8,062 bases of DNA from OLB16 sp964422415 (GTDB taxonomy: Bacteria > Hinthialibacterota > Hinthialibacteria > OLB16), in contig CAYRBI010000222.1 of NCBI GenBank assembly GCA_964422415.1, positions 1 to 8,062 on the forward strand, in the 5' to 3' direction. How positions within the stretch are numbered: the first letter of the stretch is position 1; each line of letters opens with the position of its first letter. The notes below the pieces were generated by a model. It saw nothing but the letters and a program-made list of their open reading frames with translations. It had not been told where the DNA came from and searched no databases. The position numbers and the translations under genes were made by a program. Positions 1 through 6,224 of the stretch are shown piece after piece.

Positions 1-126
1 GAAAATAGAGCCATCGTGTCCTTCATTCCGTTGTTAGCCGGGGACAAGGCAACGGCGTTCTATCACTCGTATATGCTTAATGCCGCCGTCCCCGGTGTGA
101 CAGTGTTCCAGCGGGTGGCGGCATAG
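1..126 (+). CDS. C-terminal end of an unidentified protein (partial)
   Basis: Frame 1 is open from the first base to a TAG at 124-126 and gives 41 residues ending in VTVFQRVAA. The N-terminus lies outside the window. The segment is mildly hydrophobic and has no motif I recognise, so no function is proposed. It would converge with glnE, whose stop codon lies 17 bp further on, which is a normal arrangement for two genes meeting tail to tail. A 12-bp imperfect inverted repeat overlaps its end. The only support is an open frame of 41 codons at a gene-sized position, so it could be a chance ORF. Confidence 0.45.
   Translation, partial: ENRAIVSFIPLLAGDKATAFYHSYMLNAAVPGVTVFQRVAA
80..124. repeat. 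Inverted repeat at the convergent gene junction
   Basis: Arms at 80-91 and 113-124 pair over 12 positions, two of them G-U wobbles in plus-strand RNA, with a loop of about 21 nt. The outer 8 bp (ATGCCGCC / GGCGGCAT) are perfect. It sits at the end of the left partial frame and just beyond the glnE stop. No T-run follows on either strand, so it is not a classical intrinsic terminator. It might still slow polymerase or protect a 3' end. Confidence 0.3.
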
Positions 127-142
127 ATTGCTCTGGTAAGGG

Positions 143-3100
143 TCAGATAACCAACCCCAACGTTTTGAATCCCCGTGCGTGGACCGCCTCGTAAACCTCA
201 CGAATTTCTTTCTGGCATTTTTCTTTGTGTGTGGCGAGTAACTCGGATGAAAACACCTTGACTTTCCGTCCATCTTGCCCGTGATGCGCCAAGTTCATGC
301 AGCGCGCCAGGTGTTCACGGAGTTCCGGGTCCTTGGGGATCCCCTTGGCTCCCTTGCTGGCAAGAAGGGTAAGCCGGTTCTCGATCTCACGGAGATACAG
401 ATACCCCTCCTCCAAGACACCTGCCTCCCCTGGCGAGAGGACATGTAGGGTCACCAGTTGATGGAGAGCCGGGAGGGTTCCAGGACAACGTATCTCTGGG
501 TGGTCTTGCCCCCACACCAACTGAGCGGCCTGGGTGAGGAACTCCACATCCAACATTCCACCCGGTCCGCACTTGAGCGGTTGGTCAGGCTTCTCCTTCT
601 CGATCCGTGCCCGCATCTCACGGACCTCTGCAAGAACTCCCTCATCCGCCCGCTGACCATATACCCAGTCCGAAAATCCCTCTTGAATACGTTGCCGCAC
701 TCTCTCTTCACCCCACACAATCCGGGATCGTGACAACATCAGACGTTCCCATGTCTGTCCTTCCCGGTGGTAATAGTCAATAGCCCCCTCCACCGAGGGA
801 ACCAGTGGCGCACTCTTGCCATGTGGACGCAGCCGCATGTCGATCTCAAACAGACGGCCATCTTCGGTTCGCTTACTCATTTCCCCCACCAGATCCGAGG
901 CCAGCTTCTGGGCTACCTCCGAGTCACTCTGGAGTGTGTCATCGTAGAGGATGAGGAGGTCCAGATCCGAGCCGAAGCCAAGTTCCATGCCACCAAACTT
1001 TCCTAGCGCGAGAACCGCCATCTCTGGGGCCTCGCTAAAACGGGTCTGTTCGATGCACTTACGCAGACAGAAATCAGCAAGATGGGAAACTTCGTTAAGA
1101 GCCTCGGTCAACGAGGATGTTCCAAGGATAAACCGGCCACCAATCTGGATCCCCCGCCGCGTCCGGAAATTCCGCAAGCAGGGCAGACAGGTCTCTCCGT
1201 TGGCACGTAAGCTGGCTTGGACCTCGAATTCCTCCTCCAGGTCTTCCTCGTGAGCCTTTCCTTCCAGCGACGACCACCCCAGCAGGTCATCACCACGGCT
1301 GAAAGAGGAGGCCAGAAAATCAGCCAAGTAGGGACTCGCGGCTCCAATGGTAAGAAGTAAACCGAGCAGACGATGATTCTCTCCCGCCAGTGAGTAGAAG
1401 GATGAACGGGCGGGGGTGGCCAAGCTCAAACGCTCAAAGGTCCGCCAGGCCAAATCGGGAGCGGGGGAGTTCCGGACCACGGTGAACAGACGTGGAAGGA
1501 GCGCCTTGAGCAGGCGGCGAAGCTTACTGTTCAGATGCGGGGCATCTGGATCCTCGATGAGCTTGGACAGCGAACGGAAAAGTGTTTCAGGCTCCCGGAT
1601 TCCATAGGACAGGAGGATCTCCTTCCATTGTGTGGTCAGCTCACTCTGATCAAGAATCTTCCCGATCGATTCCTCGGATTCGTGGGTACGGAACACGATT
1701 TGGTAGATCGCATGAATCGCCGCCATGGTCTCGAAGAGACGTTTTTCCAACTCCGTGCCGTGGGCATACCCCATTCCCACCGCGAGGGTTTCCAGATCCT
1801 CGCCCGGAGGTGGGAGATGGTAGCGCTGCATGTCATCCATCTGGATGCGGTGCTCCAGCCGGCGTAGAAACCCATACCCCTCGGTCAGGAGGGTATAGTC
1901 CTTTTCGCTCATCAGCCCACTCTGACGGATACGGCGGAGGACCTCAAAGAGATTTCCCCGGCGGAATTCCGGATACTGCGCGCCATACAGGTTTTGGATC
2001 GCCTGAATCAGGAACTCGATATCTCGGATTCCACCGGGGCCATTCTTGAGGTTCCGGTGGCGAGTACGTTCATCACCACCCGCATGGGAAATGGACCGTG
2101 CACGTAACTCGCGCATGTCCCGCAGGGTTTCATCCACCTCCACCGAATCGACATACTTCCGGTAGATGAATCCCTCCAGACTGGTCAACAGCCGCTCGCC
2201 GAGTTTCAGATCACCCGCCGTGGGACGGGCGCGTAGCAGTGCTTGTCGTTCCCAGCGTTGCCCCCAGTTCTGGTAGTATTGATACGCGGAATTGAGTGTC
2301 CGGACTAACGGTCCGGCGGCTCCCTCGGGGCGTAGGCGCATATCAATCCGGTACAGCAACCCCAGTAGGCTGGGATCGGAGACCAGATCAATCAGGCGTG
2401 TACCCAATTCGGTGAAGAAGGCCTCGAACTCCAGGGAACGCGTCCGGGCGGTTACCTCCCGCTTGGTTTGGTAACACGCAAAGGGATGAGTCCTGGTCCA
2501 CTCATCGAATGCTTCCATCTGACCAGTCAGATCAGTTTTTCCATCGGAGCCATACAGGAGTATCAGATCCAGGTCACTGCTGAAATTGAGCTCCCGGCTG
2601 CCATGTTTCCCCAGGCTGAGGATTGCCAGTTCAGCTAGACTTCCATCCGGCAGACGTGGCACCCCATGGGTGAGCAGGGTATCCGCATAGACCTTCTCAT
2701 AAGCGGCCTGGAGCACCAGATCCGCCAGGTCCGACAGCTCGCGCGCCAGGGTCTCAATCGGCGCGTAGTTCATGATGTCTCGTACCGCTACCCGGAACAC
2801 CTCGTGCAGCTTGAAACGGGTCAGAGCGAGTTTGAAGGGATCTCCGGGTTTAAGAGATTCGAGGTGACGGTACAGTTCTTTCTCGAAGATGGAGAGGCTG
2901 CTGGAGAAACCGAAGTCACGCTCGGACTGGAAAGAGGTGAGCAGGGCAGGTTCCCGCTCGAGAATCGAGGTCAGAAATTCGCTCTGTGAAAGAACCCGGC
3001 AGAGGATCTCTAAAAGGGGAAGGGGCTGATGATCCGTAAACAGGGTTTTGAGCGCCCAGTCACGGCTTTCCTCGCGTTGCAGAACACGTCCCACACGGAC

Positions 3101-3196
3101 CGTGGTGACGGCTGGATTCGCAAGCCCCGATAACAGTGACTCGACAGACCGGAGCTGGTCTGCTCCCAGCCAAGCGGGAAGGAGGGAGAGATCCAT
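143..3196 (-). CDS. glnE: Bifunctional glutamine synthetase adenylyltransferase/deadenylylase GlnE
   Basis: GlnE attaches AMP to, and removes it from, a tyrosine of glutamine synthetase GlnA, under control of PII protein (GlnB) and glutamine. It acts in the cytoplasm. The 1017-residue product is slightly longer than the roughly 950 residues usual for the family and has both nucleotidyltransferase halves. The N-terminal adenylyl-removing half shows GKHGSRELNFSSDLD at 196-210 (D208, D210), YRIDMRLRPEG at 282-292 and GPGGIRDIEF at 386-395. The C-terminal adenylylating half repeats these as GKFGGMELGFGSDLD at 732-746 (D744, D746), FEIDMRLRPHG at 783-793 and GPGGMLDVEF at 877-886. All catalytic acidic residues are therefore present in both halves and it should be bifunctional. 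The ATG at 3196 has a strong Shine-Dalgarno upstream. It is the last gene of the minus-strand block, 32 bp after doxX; glnA and PII genes are not in the window. Confidence 0.97.
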   Translation of the reverse strand: MDLSLLPAWLGADQLRSVESLLSGLANPAVTTVRVGRVLQREESRDWALKTLFTDHQPLPLLEILCRVLSQSEFLTSILEREPALLTSFQSERDFGFSSSLSIFEKELYRHLESLKPGDPFKLALTRFKLHEVFRVAVRDIMNYAPIETLARELSDLADLVLQAAYEKVYADTLLTHGVPRLPDGSLAELAILSLGKHGSRELNFSSDLDLILLYGSDGKTDLTGQMEAFDEWTRTHPFACYQTKREVTARTRSLEFEAFFTELGTRLIDLVSDPSLLGLLYRIDMRLRPEGAAGPLVRTLNSAYQYYQNWGQRWERQALLRARPTAGDLKLGERLLTSLEGFIYRKYVDSVEVDETLRDMRELRARSISHAGGDERTRHRNLKNGPGGIRDIEFLIQAIQNLYGAQYPEFRRGNLFEVLRRIRQSGLMSEKDYTLLTEGYGFLRRLEHRIQMDDMQRYHLPPPGEDLETLAVGMGYAHGTELEKRLFETMAAIHAIYQIVFRTHESEESIGKILDQSELTTQWKEILLSYGIREPETLFRSLSKLIEDPDAPHLNSKLRRLLKALLPRLFTVVRNSPAPDLAWRTFERLSLATPARSSFYSLAGENHRLLGLLLTIGAASPYLADFLASSFSRGDDLLGWSSLEGKAHEEDLEEEFEVQASLRANGETCLPCLRNFRTRRGIQIGGRFILGTSSLTEALNEVSHLADFCLRKCIEQTRFSEAPEMAVLALGKFGGMELGFGSDLDLLILYDDTLQSDSEVAQKLASDLVGEMSKRTEDGRLFEIDMRLRPHGKSAPLVPSVEGAIDYYHREGQTWERLMLSRSRIVWGEERVRQRIQEGFSDWVYGQRADEGVLAEVREMRARIEKEKPDQPLKCGPGGMLDVEFLTQAAQLVWGQDHPEIRCPGTLPALHQLVTLHVLSPGEAGVLEEGYLYLREIENRLTLLASKGAKGIPKDPELREHLARCMNLAHHGQDGRKVKVFSSELLATHKEKCQKEIREVYEAVHARGFKTLGLVI

Positions 3197-3204
3197 AGGA
3201 ACGA

Positions 3205-3213
3205 ATCACCTCC
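3205..3213 (-). promoter_or_regulatory. Strong ribosome binding site of glnE
   Basis: Read on the minus strand, GGAGGTGAT matches the 16S rRNA 3' end over nine bases and ends 8 nt before the glnE ATG. A second GGAGGG overlaps it just upstream (3212-3217). The tandem sites lie in the 32-bp gap after the doxX stop, which supports the ATG at 3196 and independent ribosome entry for glnE. Confidence 0.7.
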
Positions 3214-3228
3214 CTCCTTATAGATTCA

Positions 3229-3765
3229 TTAAGCCTCTTTCGAGGGGGCTCCGACAATCCACGCGGGGAAGTACTGCCCAATCATGGGGTATAGCAACGC
3301 ATCCAATCCGGCGAAACGTCCCGTCGGGAAAACCAGGACAATCAAAAGCCCCAGTCCCTCGATCACGTTTTTATTGACAATCAGCGAGTTACTTTCAGTG
3401 CCCGGCATGGGAACCCACTCCCAAGGCGGTACCGAGACATAGAACAGGGTGAGTAATGTGAGACCCACCAGACATCCCAGCCGTGTGAAACAGCCCAGGA
3501 GTAAGGAAAGCCCCACGAAGATCAGCCCATACATGACGATCATGTTTGACATATTCAGGAACCATGTTTGTTCTTCCTTGAGCATCCATTGGAAGAACCA
3601 GGCGAAGGGGCCGAATGAAATTGAAAGGAATCCTTGCGCGGTCCAGCCCAATGTAATGAATTTCCCGATCCCTTCGGAAAGCATGTGCCAGCCGATGGCT
3701 GTCCGCAGGATGATGAGGCACAGCCTCTGGATACCTGATAAATCATGACCTTTAGGCGTGTTCAA
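3229..3765 (-). CDS. DoxX/DoxD-type integral membrane protein
   Basis: This is a small membrane protein of the DoxX group, 178 residues from a TTG start. Family members include the DoxD subunit of archaeal thiosulfate:quinone oxidoreductase, but most bacterial members have no defined reaction. Hydrophobic segments are visible at about 14-32, 70-91, 95-113 and 135-147, consistent with four membrane spans. The N-terminal RTAIGWHMLSEGIGKF (21-36), the mid-protein LGCFTRLG (90-97), and the C-terminal NSLIVNKNVIEGLGLL (126-141) with PTGRFAGLD (147-155) are typical of the family. The open frame extends upstream to an ATG at 3837, but that would overlap apbE by 76 bp. The TTG at 3765 overlaps the apbE stop as TTGA and has GGAGGT 6 nt upstream, and family homology begins only after it. 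It probably acts in a membrane redox process with an unknown partner, possibly a protein flavinylated by the upstream ApbE (inference). Confidence 0.85.
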   Translation of the reverse strand: MNTPKGHDLSGIQRLCLIILRTAIGWHMLSEGIGKFITLGWTAQGFLSISFGPFAWFFQWMLKEEQTWFLNMSNMIVMYGLIFVGLSLLLGCFTRLGCLVGLTLLTLFYVSVPPWEWVPMPGTESNSLIVNKNVIEGLGLLIVLVFPTGRFAGLDALLYPMIGQYFPAWIVGAPSKEA

Positions 3766-4982
3766 CTGAGTACCTCCAACTGATGCTTCGTAATACCGGT
3801 GTGTATTACCTCGATGTTCGAGCTCTCTCGTGACCATCGAAGTAGGACCGCGCCCACATCCGGATGTTTTTCGCAGTATTCTAACACCTTGTCCAGCCCC
3901 ATGACCAGAAAGGCCGTGGACAATCCCTCCGCGTGGCTGGCGCTATCAGTAAGTACCGTGGCGGAAACCAGGTCTCCTGTCAACGTTTGCCCGGTGCGTG
4001 GATCCAACACATGCGGGATCAAAGTCCCTTTGATTGTATCAGCCTCGAAGGCGGAGGTGGAGAGGGCCTGATTCTCCAGGCGGATATGGGCGATGGGGGT
4101 ATTCCAATCCAGGGGAGTTGTGATCCCCGCCAGCCACCCATCCTCCCAGGTGGATGAGCCTCGCGCCAGGAGGCTACTGCCTCCACCATACAAGAGAAAA
4201 TGCTCCATCCCCCGTTCTTTGAGGTGTTGGGCGACTTGCTCCAAGGCATAGCCCTTTCCGACCGAGGCCAGGTTCAAACCAAGACCCGGACGGAGAATGC
4301 GGATAGTGCCACCTTTGGGGTTGCTCTTCCAAGTTTCTTTGACAACCTTCCTCTCAACTAGATCCCAGTCGCTGTCCTCATCCCCCTCCTCCCTGTGAGA
4401 CATCAGGCCTTCTGTCATGATAGGAGAGGGAGGTGAGGAGAGAGGTGTCAGTTCCACCCCATCCATCCCGCACCGGGCTAATGCTGTTGCGATTTCAGCT
4501 GACGAGGGAGTTCTTCGGGGAGGACGGAATACCCCCCAGGTCTCCAGGAGAGCCTGGATGGAGATGTCAAAAGCTCCGCCAGTATCCTTCCAGATCCGCT
4601 GGCATTCCAGGAGTAAACCGAACAACCCTGCCTCGACCTCCAGCGCCTGGATATGCGCCTCGCGGTTGATCGCGCAGACTTCGCTGGTGTCCCGGTAGAC
4701 TGAGAGTTGAGCCTCCAACTCATCAATCACTTCGAGCGCCGATTCCGCCACTGGCATCCAATCTGCCTCCTCAACCTCGAAGAGAACCTCGAAGCGGGAG
4801 GCCATGGCTGATCTTCCCAGCCGGTAAAGCATTCCTTCTTCAGGACCTCTCCCCTCAGCCCCCTCCCCTAAAAGGGAGGGGGAGAGAAGGTTGGGCCATT
4901 CACCGCCAGTGGCCGTGGCGACCACCTTGGCGAGGTTCTTGGGGCGGAGGAAATTCCGGCGGCTGCCGGCGGGATCGGACAT
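3762..4982 (-). CDS. apbE: FAD:protein FMN transferase, ApbE family
   Basis: ApbE transfers FMN from FAD to a Thr/Ser of target redox proteins (for example NqrB/C and RnfG/D), normally outside the cytoplasmic membrane and with Mg2+. The 406-residue product shows the family landmarks: AMASRFEVLFEV (59-70), LSVYRDTSEVCAIN (93-106), GGAFDISIQALLETWG (135-150), LNLASVGKGYALEQVAQHL (236-254), LLYGGGSSLLARG (263-275), STSAFEAD followed by HVLDPRTGQ (308-332), and SASHAEGLSTAFLVMG (347-362). In the last motif Glu352 stands where most members have the metal-binding Asp; Thr356 is kept. The N-terminus has a twin-arginine-like SRRNFL (7-12) but a weak hydrophobic core, so Tat export is only possible. 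Two low-complexity segments, about 32-50 and 181-210, interrupt the usual fold boundaries and coincide with palindromic DNA repeats. The start lies 10 bp after the E2 stop with a weak ribosome site. No obvious flavinylation target lies in the window. Confidence 0.92.
   Translation of the reverse strand: MSDPAGSRRNFLRPKNLAKVVATATGGEWPNLLSPSLLGEGAEGRGPEEGMLYRLGRSAMASRFEVLFEVEEADWMPVAESALEVIDELEAQLSVYRDTSEVCAINREAHIQALEVEAGLFGLLLECQRIWKDTGGAFDISIQALLETWGVFRPPRRTPSSAEIATALARCGMDGVELTPLSSPPSPIMTEGLMSHREEGDEDSDWDLVERKVVKETWKSNPKGGTIRILRPGLGLNLASVGKGYALEQVAQHLKERGMEHFLLYGGGSSLLARGSSTWEDGWLAGITTPLDWNTPIAHIRLENQALSTSAFEADTIKGTLIPHVLDPRTGQTLTGDLVSATVLTDSASHAEGLSTAFLVMGLDKVLEYCEKHPDVGAVLLRWSRESSNIEVIHTGITKHQLEVLS
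3772..3777 (-). promoter_or_regulatory. Ribosome binding site that fixes the doxX TTG start
   Basis: The minus strand reads GGAGGT, then six bases, then TTG at 3765-3763. The TTG overlaps the apbE TGA (TTGA), a layout typical of translational coupling. This site favours the TTG start over the longer ATG-initiated reading. Confidence 0.7.
4376..4445. repeat. Inverted-repeat-rich segment inside apbE
   Basis: A pyrimidine-rich arm (CCCCCTCCTCCCT, 4382-4394) faces a purine-rich arm (GGAGAGGGAGGTGAGGAG, 4423-4440) across a spacer that holds an imperfect hairpin, GACA...AGGCCT...TGTC (4399-4416). It encodes the Pro/Ser/Glu-rich stretch at about residues 181-203 of ApbE, between conserved blocks. 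The arms resemble the other two CCCTCTCC-type blocks in the window but match only imperfectly. Confidence 0.4.
4843..4890. repeat. Palindromic GC-rich repeat inserted in frame in apbE
   Basis: A perfect 9-bp stem, CCCCCTCCC (4859-4867) and GGGAGGGGG (4874-4882), surrounds a 6-nt CTAAAA loop. Flanking CCTCTCCCC and GAGAGAAGG extend the symmetry loosely. Read as apbE it encodes LLSPSLLGEGAEGRGPEEG (residues 32-50), the SP.LLGEG-type peptide that dispersed palindromic repeats often produce in environmental bacteria. It lies between the N-terminal leader and the first conserved ApbE block and keeps the frame. Confidence 0.65.
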
Positions 4983-4992
4983 CGATTCGCGC

Positions 4993-5727
4993 CTAGAGCC
5001 TTTCGGGATGTTGGATGAGGTCCTTGACTGTCATCAGGAACTTAGCGGCCAGCACTCCATCAACCATGCGGTGGTCCGAGGAGAGCGTGACATTCATCCG
5101 CATTCCGATCTGGATCTGGTCATCCACCACCACGGGAACCTTCTTGATCGAGGAGACCGCGAGGATCGCGCTCTGGGGTGGATTGATGATGGCGGTGAAG
5201 ACCTCGACATCGAACATGCCGAGGTTGGAGATGGTGATGCTACCGCCCTGCAGTTCGGGCAGTTGGATCTTGCCCTCACGGGCGCGCTTGGCCAGGTCGG
5301 CGGTCTCCGTGGAGATCTGCTCCAGGCTCTTGGTGTCCACCTCGCGGACCACCGGGACAGTCAGGCCATCCTCCAGCGCCACCGCGACGCCGACATTGCA
5401 CTTATCGAGGACCTCGACCTCATCGCCCTTGAAGTAGGCGTTGACATGCGGGTGTTCGCGCAAGGCCAGACCGGCCGCCTTCACGATGATGTCATTGAAG
5501 GTGACCCGGATATTCTGAGCTTTCTTGGCCTCGCGCAAGGCGGCCGCGGGGGCCATGTCGATGCTGCTGGTGACATAGAAATGTGGCGATTCCTGCATAC
5601 TGGTGGTCAACCGCTTGGCGATGATCTTGCGCATTCCAGGGACCGGGTAGGTGCCGGGTTCTTTGGGGATGGTACGTGGTGCGGGCGCGCGGCGTGGGCG
5701 CTCCGCTGGTTGCTGTTCTTGCGTCAT
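4993..5727 (-). CDS. Stand-alone 2-oxoacid dehydrogenase E2 acyltransferase catalytic domain
   Basis: This is the catalytic core of dihydrolipoamide acyltransferase, which moves an acyl group from lipoyl-lysine to CoA; sequence style is closest to pyruvate dehydrogenase E2 (aceF/pdhC type). The 244 residues contain the full core: PGMRKIIAKRL (30-40), SPHFYVTSSIDM (47-58), VTFNDIIVKAAGLALR (75-90), NVGVAVALEDGLTVPVV (111-127), GGSITISNLGMF (161-172), INPPQSAILAV (181-191) and the active-site SSDHRMVDG (216-224; His219, Asp223). The lipoyl domain and peripheral-subunit-binding domain expected in a 400-plus-residue E2 are absent. Residues 5-28 are a Pro/Ala/Arg-rich stretch like an inter-domain linker. 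The ATG at 5727 has AGGGA 8 nt upstream. The frame stays open to a TTG at 5889, but those 54 codons lie in repeat DNA and give no E2-like sequence. It is first in the four-gene minus-strand block; E1 and E3 genes are not in the window. Confidence 0.9.
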   Translation of the reverse strand: MTQEQQPAERPRRAPAPRTIPKEPGTYPVPGMRKIIAKRLTTSMQESPHFYVTSSIDMAPAAALREAKKAQNIRVTFNDIIVKAAGLALREHPHVNAYFKGDEVEVLDKCNVGVAVALEDGLTVPVVREVDTKSLEQISTETADLAKRAREGKIQLPELQGGSITISNLGMFDVEVFTAIINPPQSAILAVSSIKKVPVVVDDQIQIGMRMNVTLSSDHRMVDGVLAAKFLMTVKDLIQHPERL

Positions 5728-5775
5728 GTGAAAAATCCCTTTCTGATGAATCGAACAACAATGGGAATGATACCT

Positions 5776-5875
5776 TGATTGGGGAAGGGAGCGTAGGGTG
5801 AGGCGGCACCACCACTGGACGGGATGAGAATTCTCTCCCAACCCTCTCCTCTCCATATCACTGAAGCCTCCATCT
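5776..5875. repeat. GC-rich repeat block with a nested palindrome upstream of E2
   Basis: GGGGAAGGGAG and GTAGGGTGAGG on the left oppose CTCTCCCAACCCTCTCCTCTCC on the right. Inside, 5821-5839 reads GGGA(T)GAGAATTCTCTCCC, a near-perfect palindrome with one bulged T and a perfect 10-bp centre, GAGAATTCTC (5826-5835). Base composition and CCCTCTCC arms resemble the repeats inside apbE, suggesting one dispersed family. It would lie in the 5' leader or promoter of the E2 block. Confidence 0.45.
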
Positions 5876-5981
5876 CTTTCGTGATTCAACTCCCCTTACT
5901 CCCTTGAGGCTTTCTTTTTATCTATAACCCCGCTCTGTTGTTGAAGATACACTAATAATTGAGCTAGCATAATTATTTGTC

Positions 5982-6009
5982 TTGACGCAATGGGGGGGGG
6001 TAGTAACAT
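5982..6009 (+). promoter_or_regulatory. Candidate promoter with a poly-G spacer
   Basis: TTGACG (5982-5987, five of six to the -35 consensus) and TAACAT (6004-6009, four of six to the -10 consensus) are 16 nt apart and point toward the TPR gene. The spacer contains nine consecutive G (5992-6000). It would give a leader of about 210 nt. The -10 match is only moderate. An alternative pair, TTGAAG (5941) with TAGCAT (5965), lies just upstream. Confidence 0.4.
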
Positions 6010-6106
6010 GCCTTCCTGTAAACAGTCCATTTCTCAAGTTTTGTGACTGGTTCACGGGGGTATGATGGCATCTCTGCTAGCAACCTTTCCCGTGTGGCAC
6101 CCCTCT

Positions 6107-6118
6107 TCCTGGCCAGGA
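6107..6118. promoter_or_regulatory. 12-bp perfect dyad TCCTGGCCAGGA in the leader
   Basis: A perfect palindrome centred on TGGCCA lies about 110 bp before the TPR start. With no loop it suits a dimeric regulator better than an RNA hairpin. The GGCC core recurs in both arms of the hairpin at 6181-6203. No regulator can be named. Confidence 0.3.
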
Positions 6119-6180
6119 GTTGGAACACTCCCCTCTTGGCTCTCCCGGACTAACGTTGCGTGCGAACTGTGTTTGGATTC

Positions 6181-6203
6181 ACTGGCCTTGTTGCTTGGCC
6201 AGT
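6181..6203 (+). promoter_or_regulatory. Leader hairpin ahead of the TPR gene
   Basis: ACTGGCC (6181-6187) and GGCCAGT (6197-6203) form a perfect 7-bp stem with a 9-nt loop. It ends 8 nt before the AAAGGAG ribosome site (6212-6218). It could modulate translation or transcript stability. There is no following T-run, so it is not an obvious terminator. Confidence 0.35.
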
Positions 6204-6224
6204 CTGGTCTGAAAGGAGTCTTTC

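Larger units (their letters stand above)
5728..6224. other. Divergent intergenic region of about 500 bp
   Basis: This stretch separates the E2-led minus-strand block from the plus-strand secreted-protein pair, so both blocks should have promoters here. The E2-proximal third (about 5776-5875) is a GC-rich repeat block. The middle (5911-5980) is AT-rich and suits promoters. The remainder is a candidate promoter with a G9 tract followed by a leader with dyads. Small open frames in it lack credible ribosome sites or protein-like composition. No RNA gene or known riboswitch was recognised. Confidence 0.6.

Noticed and set aside
1582..2049. 155-codon plus-strand open frame inside glnE
   Set aside because: It lies wholly opposite conserved GlnE sequence, has Pro/Gly/Ser/Arg-biased composition and no plausible ribosome site.
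4891..5778. 295-codon plus-strand open frame opposite the E2 gene
   Set aside because: It is the antisense shadow of a well-conserved E2 gene. Its product is Asp/His/Leu-rich with no domain, and the E2 motifs on the other strand explain the region.
5728..5889. 54-codon N-terminal extension of the E2 gene from a TTG at 5889
   Set aside because: The extension reads through repeat DNA, lacks lipoyl-domain features, and the ATG at 5727 has a suitable ribosome site.
5911..5926. T-rich run TTTCTTTTTATC as a terminator
   Set aside because: No GC-rich hairpin precedes it on the plus strand. It sits in an AT-rich stretch better suited to a promoter region.
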